DNA from: Moorena producens 3L
GTDB taxonomy: Bacteria; Cyanobacteriota; Cyanobacteriia; Cyanobacteriales; Coleofasciculaceae
DNA length: 64,000 nucleotides
Assembly: GCF_000211815.1 (NCBI RefSeq)
Contig: NZ_GL890851.1
Span: 12,406-76,405 of the forward strand
Direction of reading: 5' to 3'
Position 1 is the first letter of the stretch. Every line of letters begins with the position of its first letter. Made by a program: the position numbers and the translations under genes. Below, in pieces: positions 1 through 8,817 of this stretch. Below the pieces are notes generated by a model. That model ran no database searches. It was not told where the DNA came from and worked only from the letters and a program-made list of their open reading frames with translations.

Positions 1-95
1 ATGCGCAGTATACGGACTACAATCAAGTCTGGTTAAATAATTGCCTTAAATAATTGCTGAATTGTTCCGATTAAGCAATTCAGCAATTGTATTTG

Positions 96-824
96 TTAAT
101 TCTTGATTGAGGTAGTGCTAAGCTCAATTTGTCGAGCAGCTACCATATATCTAAAAATATAATCAGCTAACTCCAAGTAGATCTGGGCACGTTCGGTGGA
201 AGACGCCCAAACCGTTATACCGTGGTTCCGAATTAATAGGACATTGACTGATGGGGGTGCAGCCTGAAAGCGATCGCATATCTCACTACTAATGCGAGAC
301 ACATCTAGATGGTTGACGAATACTGGTACCGTGATTTGGGGGTTCTCCTCCCGTACTCCAAATCCCTTAAGCATTTCTAGCGGTGGCAAAGGCAGGGTAT
401 CTTCTTTAGTGAAGCCAGAAACTAAATTCGCCTCAATGGTGTGAACATGATAACAAGCTTTAGCATCTGGGAATAAAGAGTAGATACTTTGATGAATGCT
501 TGTTTCAGCTGAAGGACGAGATTCAGGTGATGGTTTTTCTACCACCCTGCCATCAGCGGCTATGCGAATAAAGTCTTTGCTGCCTAGCTGCCCTTTATGG
601 CATCCACTAGCAGTAATCCAGAAGCTGCCATCGGGCTGTTTAGCCGAGAGGTTACCCGCTGTCCCCACCATCCAACCTAATTGATAGAAGTGACTGGCAG
701 CAGTAATTAAGGTTGGTCTTGGATCAATAGCTGAACGTAATTGCTGGTCATTTCCGATTGAGGAGCTAAGATTAACCATTCTTCCACCGCTGGGATAGCT
801 GTTGTTGTATATCAAAAAAATCAT
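96..824 (-). CDS. mtnB: Methylthioribulose-1-phosphate dehydratase
   Basis: The 242-residue product is a class II aldolase-fold zinc enzyme of the methionine salvage pathway. It dehydrates 5-methylthioribulose-1-phosphate to the diketo intermediate used by the enolase encoded just upstream. Visible family marks are GTAGNLS near residue 56, a zinc-binding HVHT near residue 130 and RNHGI near residue 205. Its start overlaps the stop of the RuBisCO-like gene by an ATGA at 821-824, which suggests translational coupling. A second possible start at residue 16 follows GGTGG and would remove a poorly conserved tail, so the exact start is uncertain. It is the last gene of a minus-strand mtnD-mtnW-mtnB run. 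No mtnA, mtnC or mtnE lies in the window. Confidence 0.93.
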   Translation of the reverse strand: MIFLIYNNSYPSGGRMVNLSSSIGNDQQLRSAIDPRPTLITAASHFYQLGWMVGTAGNLSAKQPDGSFWITASGCHKGQLGSKDFIRIAADGRVVEKPSPESRPSAETSIHQSIYSLFPDAKACYHVHTIEANLVSGFTKEDTLPLPPLEMLKGFGVREENPQITVPVFVNHLDVSRISSEICDRFQAAPPSVNVLLIRNHGITVWASSTERAQIYLELADYIFRYMVAARQIELSTTSIKN

Positions 825-1912
825 CCCACGGAATGTAGGGCTTCAAAAAATGCTTTAACGCCAGCAGCAGGACCATCGGGATGATCCATAATGCCAGTTC
901 CAGCATTAAGAATAACCTCCTGTCCGTAATCTGCTACAACCTTAGGGACAATCCCAGCATGAATGCCAGCGGAAGGTACAGGAAATACATTACGCGATCG
1001 CAAACTATCTCGAATTCGCTTTTCCTCCTCTGGGTCAAAGGGTAAACTACCATAATGGGCGGGATATAGCACCGCATCTGCCCCACCATGAGCCATCAGG
1101 GTTCCCAAAACCACTGAGTAAGCCATCCCGTGGTTTGGGGCTCCACACAGGGCTCCTGCTAAGGCGGGATGGGCAAAAATTGGCACATTAATCTCTGGAT
1201 CAGCAGCTAAGGCTTCTAGGACAGAGAAACCGTAGGTCAAGACATTCAGCCGCAGGGCATTTGCCCCTTCTTTAACCAAGGTATGAGCTTTATCAAGCAA
1301 TTTGTCAGCCGAACCAGTTACATTAACGGCATAGAGTACAGTGCGCCCAGTTTGCTGTTTGATTTCATCGAGTACCTTACGGCAGACTTCTAGACGTTTC
1401 AGGGTTGGTGCTATCTCCAAATCCCCCAGAATCTCATCATCTTTAATAATGTCAAGTCCAGCTCCAGCAACCTCTTGTAAAATCGCTCCATGGTCTTCAG
1501 CTGAGAGTCCCAAGGCTGGCTTAAAAATTGCCATAATCAGGGGACGGTCAACTACTCCTAGTCTTTCGCGAATTCCGGTAATTCCGAATTTGGGATGCCT
1601 ACCGTAGTGTTCTGGCAAGCGCACTGCCATGACTTTAGCTGGTCCTGCCATGGAGTATTTGCCAAAAATCATGGTTAGTAGAGTAGGGATATCGTTTTCC
1701 ACATTAGCTTCGGGAAAACGGATGGTAGCCAAACCAGAACCATCAGGGTTAATGACACCTTGAACAACAGTACCAAGATGGGAGCGAAACACATTTTCGA
1801 GATGGGCAAAACGAGCATTCCAGGTGCCTGCAGTTTGCCCAACAGCAATCACTTTCGCTTGTTTTTCCACATCAACACCGGTTGGAAAGCGGTAGTCAAC
1901 TTCAATGGACAT
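821..1912 (-). CDS. mtnW: RuBisCO-like protein, 2,3-diketo-5-methylthiopentyl-1-phosphate enolase
   Basis: The 363-residue product belongs to the form IV RuBisCO-like family of the MtnW/YkrW type, which enolises the diketo product of MtnB and does not fix carbon. The metal-binding lysine motif IIKDDE is present near residue 155, as are FKPALGL near residue 130 and PSAGIHAG near residue 313. It is slightly shorter than Bacillus MtnW, mainly at the N-terminus. It lies 28 bp downstream of mtnD and overlaps mtnB by 4 bp, so the three genes look co-transcribed. The assignment rests on the motifs and on the methionine-salvage neighbours. Enolase activity itself is inferred. Confidence 0.92.
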   Translation of the reverse strand: MSIEVDYRFPTGVDVEKQAKVIAVGQTAGTWNARFAHLENVFRSHLGTVVQGVINPDGSGLATIRFPEANVENDIPTLLTMIFGKYSMAGPAKVMAVRLPEHYGRHPKFGITGIRERLGVVDRPLIMAIFKPALGLSAEDHGAILQEVAGAGLDIIKDDEILGDLEIAPTLKRLEVCRKVLDEIKQQTGRTVLYAVNVTGSADKLLDKAHTLVKEGANALRLNVLTYGFSVLEALAADPEINVPIFAHPALAGALCGAPNHGMAYSVVLGTLMAHGGADAVLYPAHYGSLPFDPEEEKRIRDSLRSRNVFPVPSAGIHAGIVPKVVADYGQEVILNAGTGIMDHPDGPAAGVKAFFEALHSVG

Positions 1913-1940
1913 ATTAAATAAGTTATCAACTGGGATATTC

Positions 1941-2498
1941 TCAAACAGCTACTACCGGCTTCATCCGAATTTCCGTACCCGTGTACTCCGGAACCCAGCC
2001 TTCAGTAGTGATAAAGTAGCGCACAGCTTTAACCCGTCGTGATGGTGTCAGATAAAACCAATGTTCAGTATTCGCTGGCACATTAATGTACTCCTCAGGT
2101 TGCACAGTCAACTCCATTTGGCTGCCATCAGGACGTACAAACCCAAAAACCCCAACTCCTGCAACTATGTAGCGCACTTCATCGTCAGTATGGTAGTGAC
2201 AATCCTTAAATTTGGAAAGGAGGGCATCAAGATTAGGTAAGTCTGGGTAAAGAACGATTAAGTCACGGGATTGATAGCCAGCGGTTTCCTTAAGTTGTTC
2301 AAAGTAGCTATCTAAAGCTTGGAGTACTGTTTCCTTTTCAATATCACTAAGGGTGTCTTGCTCTAGAAGGCTGTGAATTTCTGGCTTCTCCCCTACAGAC
2401 CAGTGATTTAGCTCAACCTTCACAGACGCTAATTCTCCGGCAATATCACTTAGCTCGGTATAAGTTTTACCATCTTCAAGTCGTAAAACCGCCATCAT
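1941..2498 (-). CDS. mtnD: Acireductone dioxygenase
   Basis: The 185-residue product is a cupin-fold metal dioxygenase of methionine salvage. It oxidises acireductone to the 2-oxo acid precursor of methionine plus formate when iron is bound. The metal site HYHTDDEVRYIVAG lies near residues 100-113 and a second cupin block with EHWFYL near residue 145. An AGGAGG ribosome site sits 4 nt before the first of two adjacent ATG codons (2498 and 2495). It is the first gene of the mtnD-mtnW-mtnB operon, and the 241-bp gap upstream, shared with the divergent ftsH, must hold both promoters. Confidence 0.95.
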   Translation of the reverse strand: MMAVLRLEDGKTYTELSDIAGELASVKVELNHWSVGEKPEIHSLLEQDTLSDIEKETVLQALDSYFEQLKETAGYQSRDLIVLYPDLPNLDALLSKFKDCHYHTDDEVRYIVAGVGVFGFVRPDGSQMELTVQPEEYINVPANTEHWFYLTPSRRVKAVRYFITTEGWVPEYTGTEIRMKPVVAV

Positions 2499-2739
2499 GT
2501 CCCTCCTGTTGGCTGTTCGATCTCCAAAGCGCTAAATTATAATATTAAGCATTGGCTTAGGTCAACCCACACCAGCCATCCAAACACTATTCTTAGGTAT
2601 CAAAAGGGATAAAACGCTTCCAGAAAGGCTGTTTTAGGATAAAGTCCACCCAGTTTTCCTCAGAAAGGTTAACATAAATTAATATAAGAAGCTAAATTCT
2701 ATATTTGCCACATCCTCGAATCTATGGAGGTAACAACGA

Positions 2740-4581
2740 GTGAATAAAAAGTGGAGAAACGCAGGGCTGTATGCACTCCTAGCCATAGTGGTGATCGCCC
2801 TTGGTACAGCATTTTTGGACAAACCGTCCCCAAGTAGAGATACGTGGCGGTACGACCAGCTGATTAGCCAAGTCGAGAGCGGCAAGGTGGAAACCGTTAG
2901 AATCAGTGCTGACCGCAGTAAAGCGATCGCGATCGCTCAAGATGGTCGTCAGGTAGAGGTCAATCTCCCCAATGACCCACAACTAATCAACCTTCTGAAT
3001 AATAACGGTGTAGATATTTCAGTTCTACCCCAGAGTGATGAAGGCTTCTGGTTCAAGACCTTAAGCAGCTTCTTCTTCCCGATTTTGCTCTTGGTGGGAT
3101 TGTTTCTATTACTGCGGCGTGCCCAGAATGGTCCAGGTTCTCAAGCCATGAACTTTGGCAAGTCTAAGGCTAGAGTCCAAATGGAACCCCAAACTCAGGT
3201 AACCTTTGGGGATGTGGCGGGCATTGAGCAAGCCAAGCTAGAGCTTAACGAAGTAGTAGACTTCCTCAAAAATGCTGACCGCTTCACTGCTATTGGAGCT
3301 AAAATTCCCAAGGGAGTCCTGCTCGTCGGACCTCCAGGAACCGGTAAAACTCTCTTAGCTCGTGCAGTAGCTGGGGAAGCAGGTGTTCCCTTTTTCTCCA
3401 TCTCTGGTTCTGAGTTCGTCGAGATGTTCGTAGGGGTTGGTGCTTCTCGGGTGCGAGACCTATTTGAGCAAGCGAAAAACAATGCTCCGTGTATTGTATT
3501 CATTGATGAAATCGATGCTGTGGGGCGTCAACGGGGTGCCGGTTTAGGCGGTGGTAATGATGAACGGGAGCAAACCCTCAACCAGCTGCTGACTGAAATG
3601 GATGGGTTTGAAGGTAATACCGGTATTATTATTATTGCTGCTACCAACCGCCCAGATGTTCTTGATGCTGCCCTACTACGCCCTGGTCGTTTTGATCGAC
3701 AGGTAGTAGTAGACCGTCCTGATTATGCCGGACGTTTGGAAATTCTCAACGTTCATGCTCGTGGGAAAACCCTCGCCAAAGATGTGGATCTCGAGAAGAT
3801 TGCCCGTCGGACCCCTGGTTTCACTGGAGCAGATTTATCCAACTTGCTCAATGAAGCAGCAATTTTGGCAGCCCGTCGCAACTTAACCGAAATCTCGATG
3901 GATGAGGTGAATGATGCCATTGACCGGGTACTTGCAGGGCCAGAGAAGAAAGACCGGGTAATGAGCGAGAAACGCAAAACACTCGTAGCGTTTCACGAAG
4001 CAGGTCACGCCCTTGTTGGTGCCTTAATGCCCGATTATGACCCAGTGCAGAAAATTAGCATTATTCCTCGGGGTCGTGCTGGTGGTTTGACTTGGTTCAC
4101 CCCTAGCGAAGACCGGATGGATTCAGGCATGTTTTCCCGTTCTTACCTGCAAAATCAGATGGCAGTGGCTTTAGGTGGTCGGATTGCTGAAGAAATTATC
4201 TTCGGTGAAGAAGAAGTGACCACAGGTGCTTCCAATGACTTGCAACAGGTGACTCGGGTGGCACGGCAGATGGTGATGCGCTATGGTATGAGCGATCGCC
4301 TTGGCCCAGTAGCTCTAGGACGGCAGAATGGCAGTATGTTCCTAGGTCGGGATATTGCCTCAGACCGGGATTTCTCAGATGCCACAGCATCAACCATTGA
4401 TGAAGAGGTTCGCAAGCTAGTTGATGAAGCCTACGAACGGGCTAAGAATGTAATTCTTGGCAATAAGCATATCCTCGATAAGCTTGCTGAAATGCTGATT
4501 GATAAAGAAACCGTAGATGCTGAAGAACTCCAAGAGATTCTAAGCACTAACGATGTCAAGATGGCTGCGATCGCTCTTTAA
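2740..4581 (+). CDS. ftsH: ATP-dependent zinc metalloprotease FtsH
   Basis: The 613-residue product is a membrane-anchored AAA+ protease that unfolds and degrades membrane and soluble proteins; in cyanobacteria such proteases act in photosystem II repair and general quality control. Two transmembrane segments lie at about residues 8-26 and 108-125. The Walker A motif GPPGTGKT is at 197-204 and the zinc site HEAGH at 419-423. The start is a GTG preceded by GGAGG at 2726-2730. The N-terminus MNKKWRNAGLYALLAIVVIA resembles the FtsH3-type (Slr1604-like) subunit rather than the FtsH2 type; this subtype call is from memory and less certain than the family. Confidence 0.97.
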   Translation: MNKKWRNAGLYALLAIVVIALGTAFLDKPSPSRDTWRYDQLISQVESGKVETVRISADRSKAIAIAQDGRQVEVNLPNDPQLINLLNNNGVDISVLPQSDEGFWFKTLSSFFFPILLLVGLFLLLRRAQNGPGSQAMNFGKSKARVQMEPQTQVTFGDVAGIEQAKLELNEVVDFLKNADRFTAIGAKIPKGVLLVGPPGTGKTLLARAVAGEAGVPFFSISGSEFVEMFVGVGASRVRDLFEQAKNNAPCIVFIDEIDAVGRQRGAGLGGGNDEREQTLNQLLTEMDGFEGNTGIIIIAATNRPDVLDAALLRPGRFDRQVVVDRPDYAGRLEILNVHARGKTLAKDVDLEKIARRTPGFTGADLSNLLNEAAILAARRNLTEISMDEVNDAIDRVLAGPEKKDRVMSEKRKTLVAFHEAGHALVGALMPDYDPVQKISIIPRGRAGGLTWFTPSEDRMDSGMFSRSYLQNQMAVALGGRIAEEIIFGEEEVTTGASNDLQQVTRVARQMVMRYGMSDRLGPVALGRQNGSMFLGRDIASDRDFSDATASTIDEEVRKLVDEAYERAKNVILGNKHILDKLAEMLIDKETVDAEELQEILSTNDVKMAAIAL

Positions 4582-4682
4582 AACACCGCGATTTGGGCAA
4601 TCACCTAGGTAAATACAATGGTGAATACAATAGCCTCTAGCTCTTAATCATCCGTAACAGGATACCTTAATAGAACACCGTA

Positions 4683-4721
4683 ACAGGACAGTGTAACTAA
4701 GCACTGTCCTGTATTATTTTT
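4683..4721 (+). terminator. Rho-independent terminator after ftsH
   Basis: Perfect 11-bp arms ACAGGACAGTG (4683-4693) and CACTGTCCTGT (4702-4712) enclose an 8-nt loop and are followed by ATTATTTTT. It lies about 100 bp past the ftsH stop codon. Confidence 0.75.
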
Positions 4722-4800
4722 AAATTAAATCTTAAAAAACAATAAGGATATAACTATTCCTGTTCAAAATTCCATAAGCTAATCTAAATAATCTCGAATT

Positions 4801-4866
4801 CCATAGATTCCCCACGTGTGAATCTATGGCAAGGAGCGCGATCCTAAATCCGAAGGATTTTTTTGT
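4801..4866 (+). other. Two hairpins upstream of the thiC leader
   Basis: CCATAGATTC (4801-4810) pairs perfectly with GAATCTATGG (4820-4829). Just after it AAATCC-GAA-GGATTT is followed by a run of T, which looks like a small terminator insulating thiC. The function is inferred from structure only. Confidence 0.4.
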
Positions 4867-4882
4867 AATACTATAGTCAAAC

Positions 4883-4966
4883 CAAGCTAGGGGTGCCTGA
4901 GAAACCAGGCTGAGATTACACCCTTAGAACCTGAGTCCGGTTAATACCGGCGGAGGGAAGCTGTGA
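4883..4966 (+). promoter_or_regulatory. TPP (THI-box) riboswitch
   Basis: The conserved THI-box elements occur in order: GGGGTGCC, CTGAGATTACACCC, AACCTGA and GGAGGGAAGCTG. P1 can form from the AGCT arms, P2 from GGGTG with CACCC, P3 from GCCTG with CAGGC, and P5 from the CCGG arms. It sits directly upstream of thiC, whose GAGGA ribosome site is at 4969-4973. The family binds thiamine pyrophosphate and lowers expression of thiamine synthesis genes, so thiC is expected to be repressed when the vitamin is plentiful. Confidence 0.95.
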
Positions 4967-4981
4967 TCGAGGAAATTAAAT

Positions 4982-6355
4982 ATGCGAATTGAATGGGTTG
5001 CCAAGCGCCGTGGTCAGAGCAATGTGACTCAAATGTACTATGCTCGCCAGGGTCTCCTGACAGAAGAGATGCACTACGTAGCCCAGCGGGAAAACCTTCC
5101 CGTTGAGCTGATCAAAGATGAAGTGGCACAGGGGAGAATGATTATCCCCGCCAATATCAACCACACTAACCTAGAGCCAATGTGTATTGGTATCGCCTCC
5201 AAATGTAAGGTGAATGCCAATATCGGTGCCTCCCCCAACTCTTCTAATATGGATGAAGAGCTAGAGAAGGTTAACTTGGCCGTGAAGTACGGGGCCGATA
5301 CCGTTATGGACTTGTCTACAGGCGGTGGCAACTTGGATGAGATTCGTTCTGCCATCATTAATGCCTCACCCGTACCCATTGGCACAGTACCCGTTTACCA
5401 AACCTTAGAAAGTGTCCACGGCAAAGTCGAAAACCTTACTGCCGATGACTTTCTCCACATCATTGAAAAGCACGCTCAGCAAGGAGTTGACTATCAAACC
5501 ATCCACGCTGGCATCTTAATTGAACATCTGCCTTTGGTCAGAAACCGGCTAACCGGCATTGTTTCTCGTGGTGGTGGTATCCTAGCCAAGTGGATGCTTC
5601 ATCACCACAAGCAAAATCCCCTCTATACCCACTTTGACGACATTATCGAGATTTTCAAGAAATACGATGTCTCCTTCAGCTTAGGGGATTCCCTGCGTCC
5701 TGGCTGCACCCATGATGCATCTGATCAAGCCCAGTTAGCAGAATTGAAAACATTGGGGCAGTTGACTCGTCATGCTTGGGAACATGATGTACAGGTCATG
5801 GTAGAAGGACCTGGTCATGTGCCGATGGATCAAATTGAGTTCAATGTCAAAAAGCAGATGGAAGAGTGTTCAGAAGCACCTTTCTATGTCCTAGGACCAC
5901 TAGTGACAGACATTGCTCCTGGATATGACCATATCACCTCTGCCATTGGGGCAGCTTTGGCTGGCTGGTACGGTACCGCCATGCTGTGCTATGTAACCCC
6001 GAAAGAACATTTAGGACTGCCCGATGCTGAGGATGTCCGCAATGGCTTGATTGCCTACAAGATTGCTGCTCATGCGGCGGATATTGCCAGGAATCGTCCA
6101 GGAGCACGGGACCGGGATGATGAACTCTCCATTGCTCGCTACAACTTCGACTGGAACCGCCAGTTTGAACTTTCCCTTGACCCCGAACGAGCTCGGGAAT
6201 ACCATGATGAAACCCTGCCAGCAGATATCTATAAGACAGCAGAGTTTTGTTCCATGTGTGGACCAAAGTTCTGTCCCATGCAAACTAAAGTTGATGCTGA
6301 TGCCTTGACTGAACTAGAGAAGTTCTTAGCGAAAGAACCTGTCCATCAAAGTTAA
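4982..6355 (+). CDS. thiC: Phosphomethylpyrimidine synthase ThiC
   Basis: The 457-residue product is the radical-SAM enzyme that rearranges aminoimidazole ribotide into hydroxymethylpyrimidine phosphate, the pyrimidine half of thiamine. The C-terminal iron-sulphur cluster motif CxxCxxxxC is present as C423, C426 and C431. The RRGQSNVTQMYYAR start and the MVEGPGHVPMDQ block near residue 273 are characteristic. The length matches the short cyanobacterial and plant form. It is controlled by the TPP riboswitch just upstream, is monocistronic, and is followed by a strong terminator. Confidence 0.97.
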   Translation: MRIEWVAKRRGQSNVTQMYYARQGLLTEEMHYVAQRENLPVELIKDEVAQGRMIIPANINHTNLEPMCIGIASKCKVNANIGASPNSSNMDEELEKVNLAVKYGADTVMDLSTGGGNLDEIRSAIINASPVPIGTVPVYQTLESVHGKVENLTADDFLHIIEKHAQQGVDYQTIHAGILIEHLPLVRNRLTGIVSRGGGILAKWMLHHHKQNPLYTHFDDIIEIFKKYDVSFSLGDSLRPGCTHDASDQAQLAELKTLGQLTRHAWEHDVQVMVEGPGHVPMDQIEFNVKKQMEECSEAPFYVLGPLVTDIAPGYDHITSAIGAALAGWYGTAMLCYVTPKEHLGLPDAEDVRNGLIAYKIAAHAADIARNRPGARDRDDELSIARYNFDWNRQFELSLDPERAREYHDETLPADIYKTAEFCSMCGPKFCPMQTKVDADALTELEKFLAKEPVHQS

Positions 6356-6382
6356 TTCAATCAACAATAAGCTAAACTTTTG

Positions 6383-6420
6383 AAAAAAACCGGTTTCTGA
6401 GCAGAAGCCGGTTTTTTTTT
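6383..6420 (+). terminator. Rho-independent terminator after thiC
   Basis: A stem ACCGGTTTCT / AGAAGCCGGT with one G-T pair and a 4-nt loop is followed by nine T residues, 25-60 bp after the thiC stop codon. Confidence 0.92.
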
Positions 6421-6459
6421 GACTTTTACTGCCACTTACCTATTAGAGCGCTACGGGCT

Positions 6460-6564
6460 GGGAATCGGGAATCGGGAATCGGGAATCGGGAATCGGCAAT
6501 AGGAAATACGCAATAGGGAATAGGGAATAGCAAATAGGGAATAGGCCATAGGGAATAGGCAATA
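6460..6564 (+). repeat. Short tandem repeat tract (GGGAATC / GGGAATAG type)
   Basis: Four copies of GGGAATC or close variants run into about ten copies of a degenerate 7-8 bp unit of the form GGGAATA or GGCAATA. This is the short tandemly repeated repetitive sequence type common in filamentous cyanobacteria. The rest of the thiC-to-next-gene spacer (6565-6827) is AT-rich with no other feature seen. Confidence 0.8.
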
Positions 6565-6827
6565 TAAAAGCCAAGTTACACAGCTTTTAGCAATTATCAG
6601 ATCACCATTATTTGTAAATAAAATAGCGCGTATTTATACCTATAATAAAATAACTATATGTAGCCTTTTTTAAGCTATTTCATATAAATTTGATAATTAT
6701 AAGGCATCTCAAATTAGATGTTTCACAGGTGATTAACCAGTTGATTTAAGATAAAACTCAGGTGATTTTCAGATTAGCGAATGATGGTAGTTATAGAGCT
6801 AAGATAAAAAACACAAAGGATAAACAA

Positions 6828-7544
6828 ATGACAACTCGTGATGAATTTTGGACTATAGCAGATCATTCTCGACTGGAAGCTGAATATCTAGCTGATAAGA
6901 AACTTCAATATTTACAACATGCCCCACTGGAAGCTTTACAGCAGATATGTATCCAGTACCGTCATTTTACCAAAGAGTTTCCTGATAATCTGGCAATTCT
7001 AATTTCCAAAGCTCCTTATGGAAAATTTAAAAGCTTAACAGCTGAGATACTAGCAGAAGAGTTAGGTGAAGGAGATCATGAGAATAATCATCTCCAACTA
7101 TGGGATAACTATTTGTTAAGTATTGGTATAAATCAAGATTTATTTGAAGACTCTCTTAGCGAAGAAAATAAGATTTTGCTTGATGAGATTAAGCAACTAA
7201 CGTTAACCAAGCCTACCACCTATGTTATTGGATTATGTGGCATGGGTGGAGAGTGCCTTTGCCAAGTTTATCTCTCTACTATGTACAAATATCTTGTCAA
7301 AAACCCATATATCAAAGAAAACAAACACACCATTGATTGGGAGTTTTGGAACTTTCATGTTGGTGAAGCTGATATTATCCATCGTCAAAAGGTCAGAGAT
7401 GCCATTAATGAGATAGTTGATGCGGATCCATCTACCGTAGATCATTTAACAGCTGGCTATCAGAAAGCCAAACATAATTGGGATACATTTTGGACGAATA
7501 ACTACAAATTAGCCATGACTAAGCAGATGGCAGCTGTAAATTGA
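6828..7544 (+). CDS. Heme-oxygenase-fold, candidate iron-containing redox protein (DUF3865-like)
   Basis: The 238-residue, largely helical, soluble protein looks like a member of the heme-oxygenase-like diiron family, possibly the cyanobacterial DUF3865 group. The segment EILAEELGEGDHENNHLQLW (about residues 72-91) has the E and H spacing expected of a metal-binding helix. A second candidate helix, EFWNFHVGEADIIHRQK, is near residue 185. The start chosen is the ATG at 6828, which has AAGGA 7 nt upstream; a GTG at 6762 in frame has no ribosome site. Related enzymes (for example UndA, SznF, BesC, CADD) perform unusual oxidations on small molecules, but the substrate here is unknown. It is followed 221 bp later by cysE, with no clear operon link. 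Confidence 0.55.
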   Translation: MTTRDEFWTIADHSRLEAEYLADKKLQYLQHAPLEALQQICIQYRHFTKEFPDNLAILISKAPYGKFKSLTAEILAEELGEGDHENNHLQLWDNYLLSIGINQDLFEDSLSEENKILLDEIKQLTLTKPTTYVIGLCGMGGECLCQVYLSTMYKYLVKNPYIKENKHTIDWEFWNFHVGEADIIHRQKVRDAINEIVDADPSTVDHLTAGYQKAKHNWDTFWTNNYKLAMTKQMAAVN

Positions 7545-7765
7545 GTGAATAATTGAGTGAAATAGAAGTAAGTAGAGTCCATCAATCAAATCACTCTACT
7601 ACTTCAAAATACCCAATAATAACAAATTGGCTCGATAGTTTATTATAGCAGTTGGCAATTTAATCAGGTACACCTTAAAACCCTGAACGACACACAGGAC
7701 AAGGAAAAGCAAAAAAGCCGATGCCTGATAGCTCACTGCTAACTGCTATATTAGCTTGACTCAAA

Positions 7766-8581
7766 ATGAAACAAAAATCAGAAATGAAGCATTCTCTTGA
7801 AGCTTTGAAGAAACATGGCCAAACCACAGCTTCATCTACTTTAGGCTTGTGGGATTCTATTCGAGCAGATTTTGAGGCTGTGTTTGAGAAAGATCCTGCT
7901 GCTTCCTCTTGGCTTGAGGTGTTAACTTGCTATCCAGGCTTACAGGCAGTGACGGTTCATCGCTTTGCTCATATCTTATATCGCCACCGTTTATTTTGGC
8001 TGTCTCGCTTCGTATCCTACATTGTCCGTTGGCTAACAGGAATTGACATTCATCCAGGTGCTACCCTTGGTCGGGGCATATTTATTGATCACGGTACAGG
8101 TGTAGTAATTGGGCAAACCGCCATCGTTGGAGATGGAACCTTAATTTATCAAGGCGTTACTTTAGGTGGCACTGGCAAACAACTAGGTAAACGTCATCCG
8201 ACTGTGGGAAAAAATGTAATCGTCGGAGCGGGAGCAAAAATTCTTGGGGACATTGAAATTGGTAACAATAGCCGTATTGGAGCAGGCTCAGTAGTTTTAC
8301 GGTCTGTTCCTAATGACTGCACTGTTGTTGGGATTCCGGGACGAATAGTTAGGCAATTCGCCCAGCCGATTAGTCCACTTGCTCACAGTAACATCCCTGA
8401 TCCAGTAGCTAATGTGGTTGATAAACTTATCCAAAGGATAGATGAGTTGGAAATCAAACTAAAGCAATTACAGCAGTTTAGAGAAATGGAGTTCACCGAA
8501 AAGCTGTTGTGTCAAGATCAAGCTATCAACTTATCTCACAATACTAATTTAAATAGTCGTCAGCTAGCAAAAGTAGATTAA
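7766..8581 (+). CDS. cysE: Serine O-acetyltransferase
   Basis: The 271-residue product transfers acetyl from acetyl-CoA to serine, making O-acetylserine for cysteine synthesis. The left-handed beta-helix of hexapeptide repeats spans roughly residues 90-205, with the catalytic block DIHPGATLGRGIFIDHGTG near residues 94-112 and the GGTGK loop near 134. A C-terminal extension of about 60 residues, predicted helical, follows the usual end VVGIPGRIVRQ. No clear ribosome site precedes the first ATG; a second ATG 18 bp later is possible. Part of the upstream spacer resembles the small repeats found elsewhere in the window. Confidence 0.95.
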   Translation: MKQKSEMKHSLEALKKHGQTTASSTLGLWDSIRADFEAVFEKDPAASSWLEVLTCYPGLQAVTVHRFAHILYRHRLFWLSRFVSYIVRWLTGIDIHPGATLGRGIFIDHGTGVVIGQTAIVGDGTLIYQGVTLGGTGKQLGKRHPTVGKNVIVGAGAKILGDIEIGNNSRIGAGSVVLRSVPNDCTVVGIPGRIVRQFAQPISPLAHSNIPDPVANVVDKLIQRIDELEIKLKQLQQFREMEFTEKLLCQDQAINLSHNTNLNSRQLAKVD

Positions 8582-8583
8582 CT

Positions 8584-8784
8584 GTAAGCATTCAGCCGTC
8601 AGCTATCAGCTAATGCGCTGCGCGCACGCTACTTGAGGTGCTAGCAGGCGCTTTAACTCCACAGGGTCGGATCAGTACGAGCAGGGATTTTCAACCAGCC
8701 GTACCAGCACCCCCCAGCTTTTTTACTACCTCCCGTTGATTAGCATGATAGCTGACGGCTGACGGCTGATAGCTGAATGCTTAC
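8584..8784. repeat. Family E element, copy 1 (inverted-terminus repeat)
   Basis: The segment is bounded by GTAAGCATTCAGC and its inverted copy GCTGAATGCTTAC, each continued by AGCTATC or GCTGACG short repeats. The interior at 8665-8744 contains the block AGCAGGGATTTTCAACCAGC, repeated near 38 kb. It fills the whole cysE-permease spacer. Other copies are at 11992-12255 and 50770-51038. Confidence 0.7.
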
Positions 8785-8817
8785 GATTAACTTTTGTTAA
8801 TACAGGAGACAAATGTC

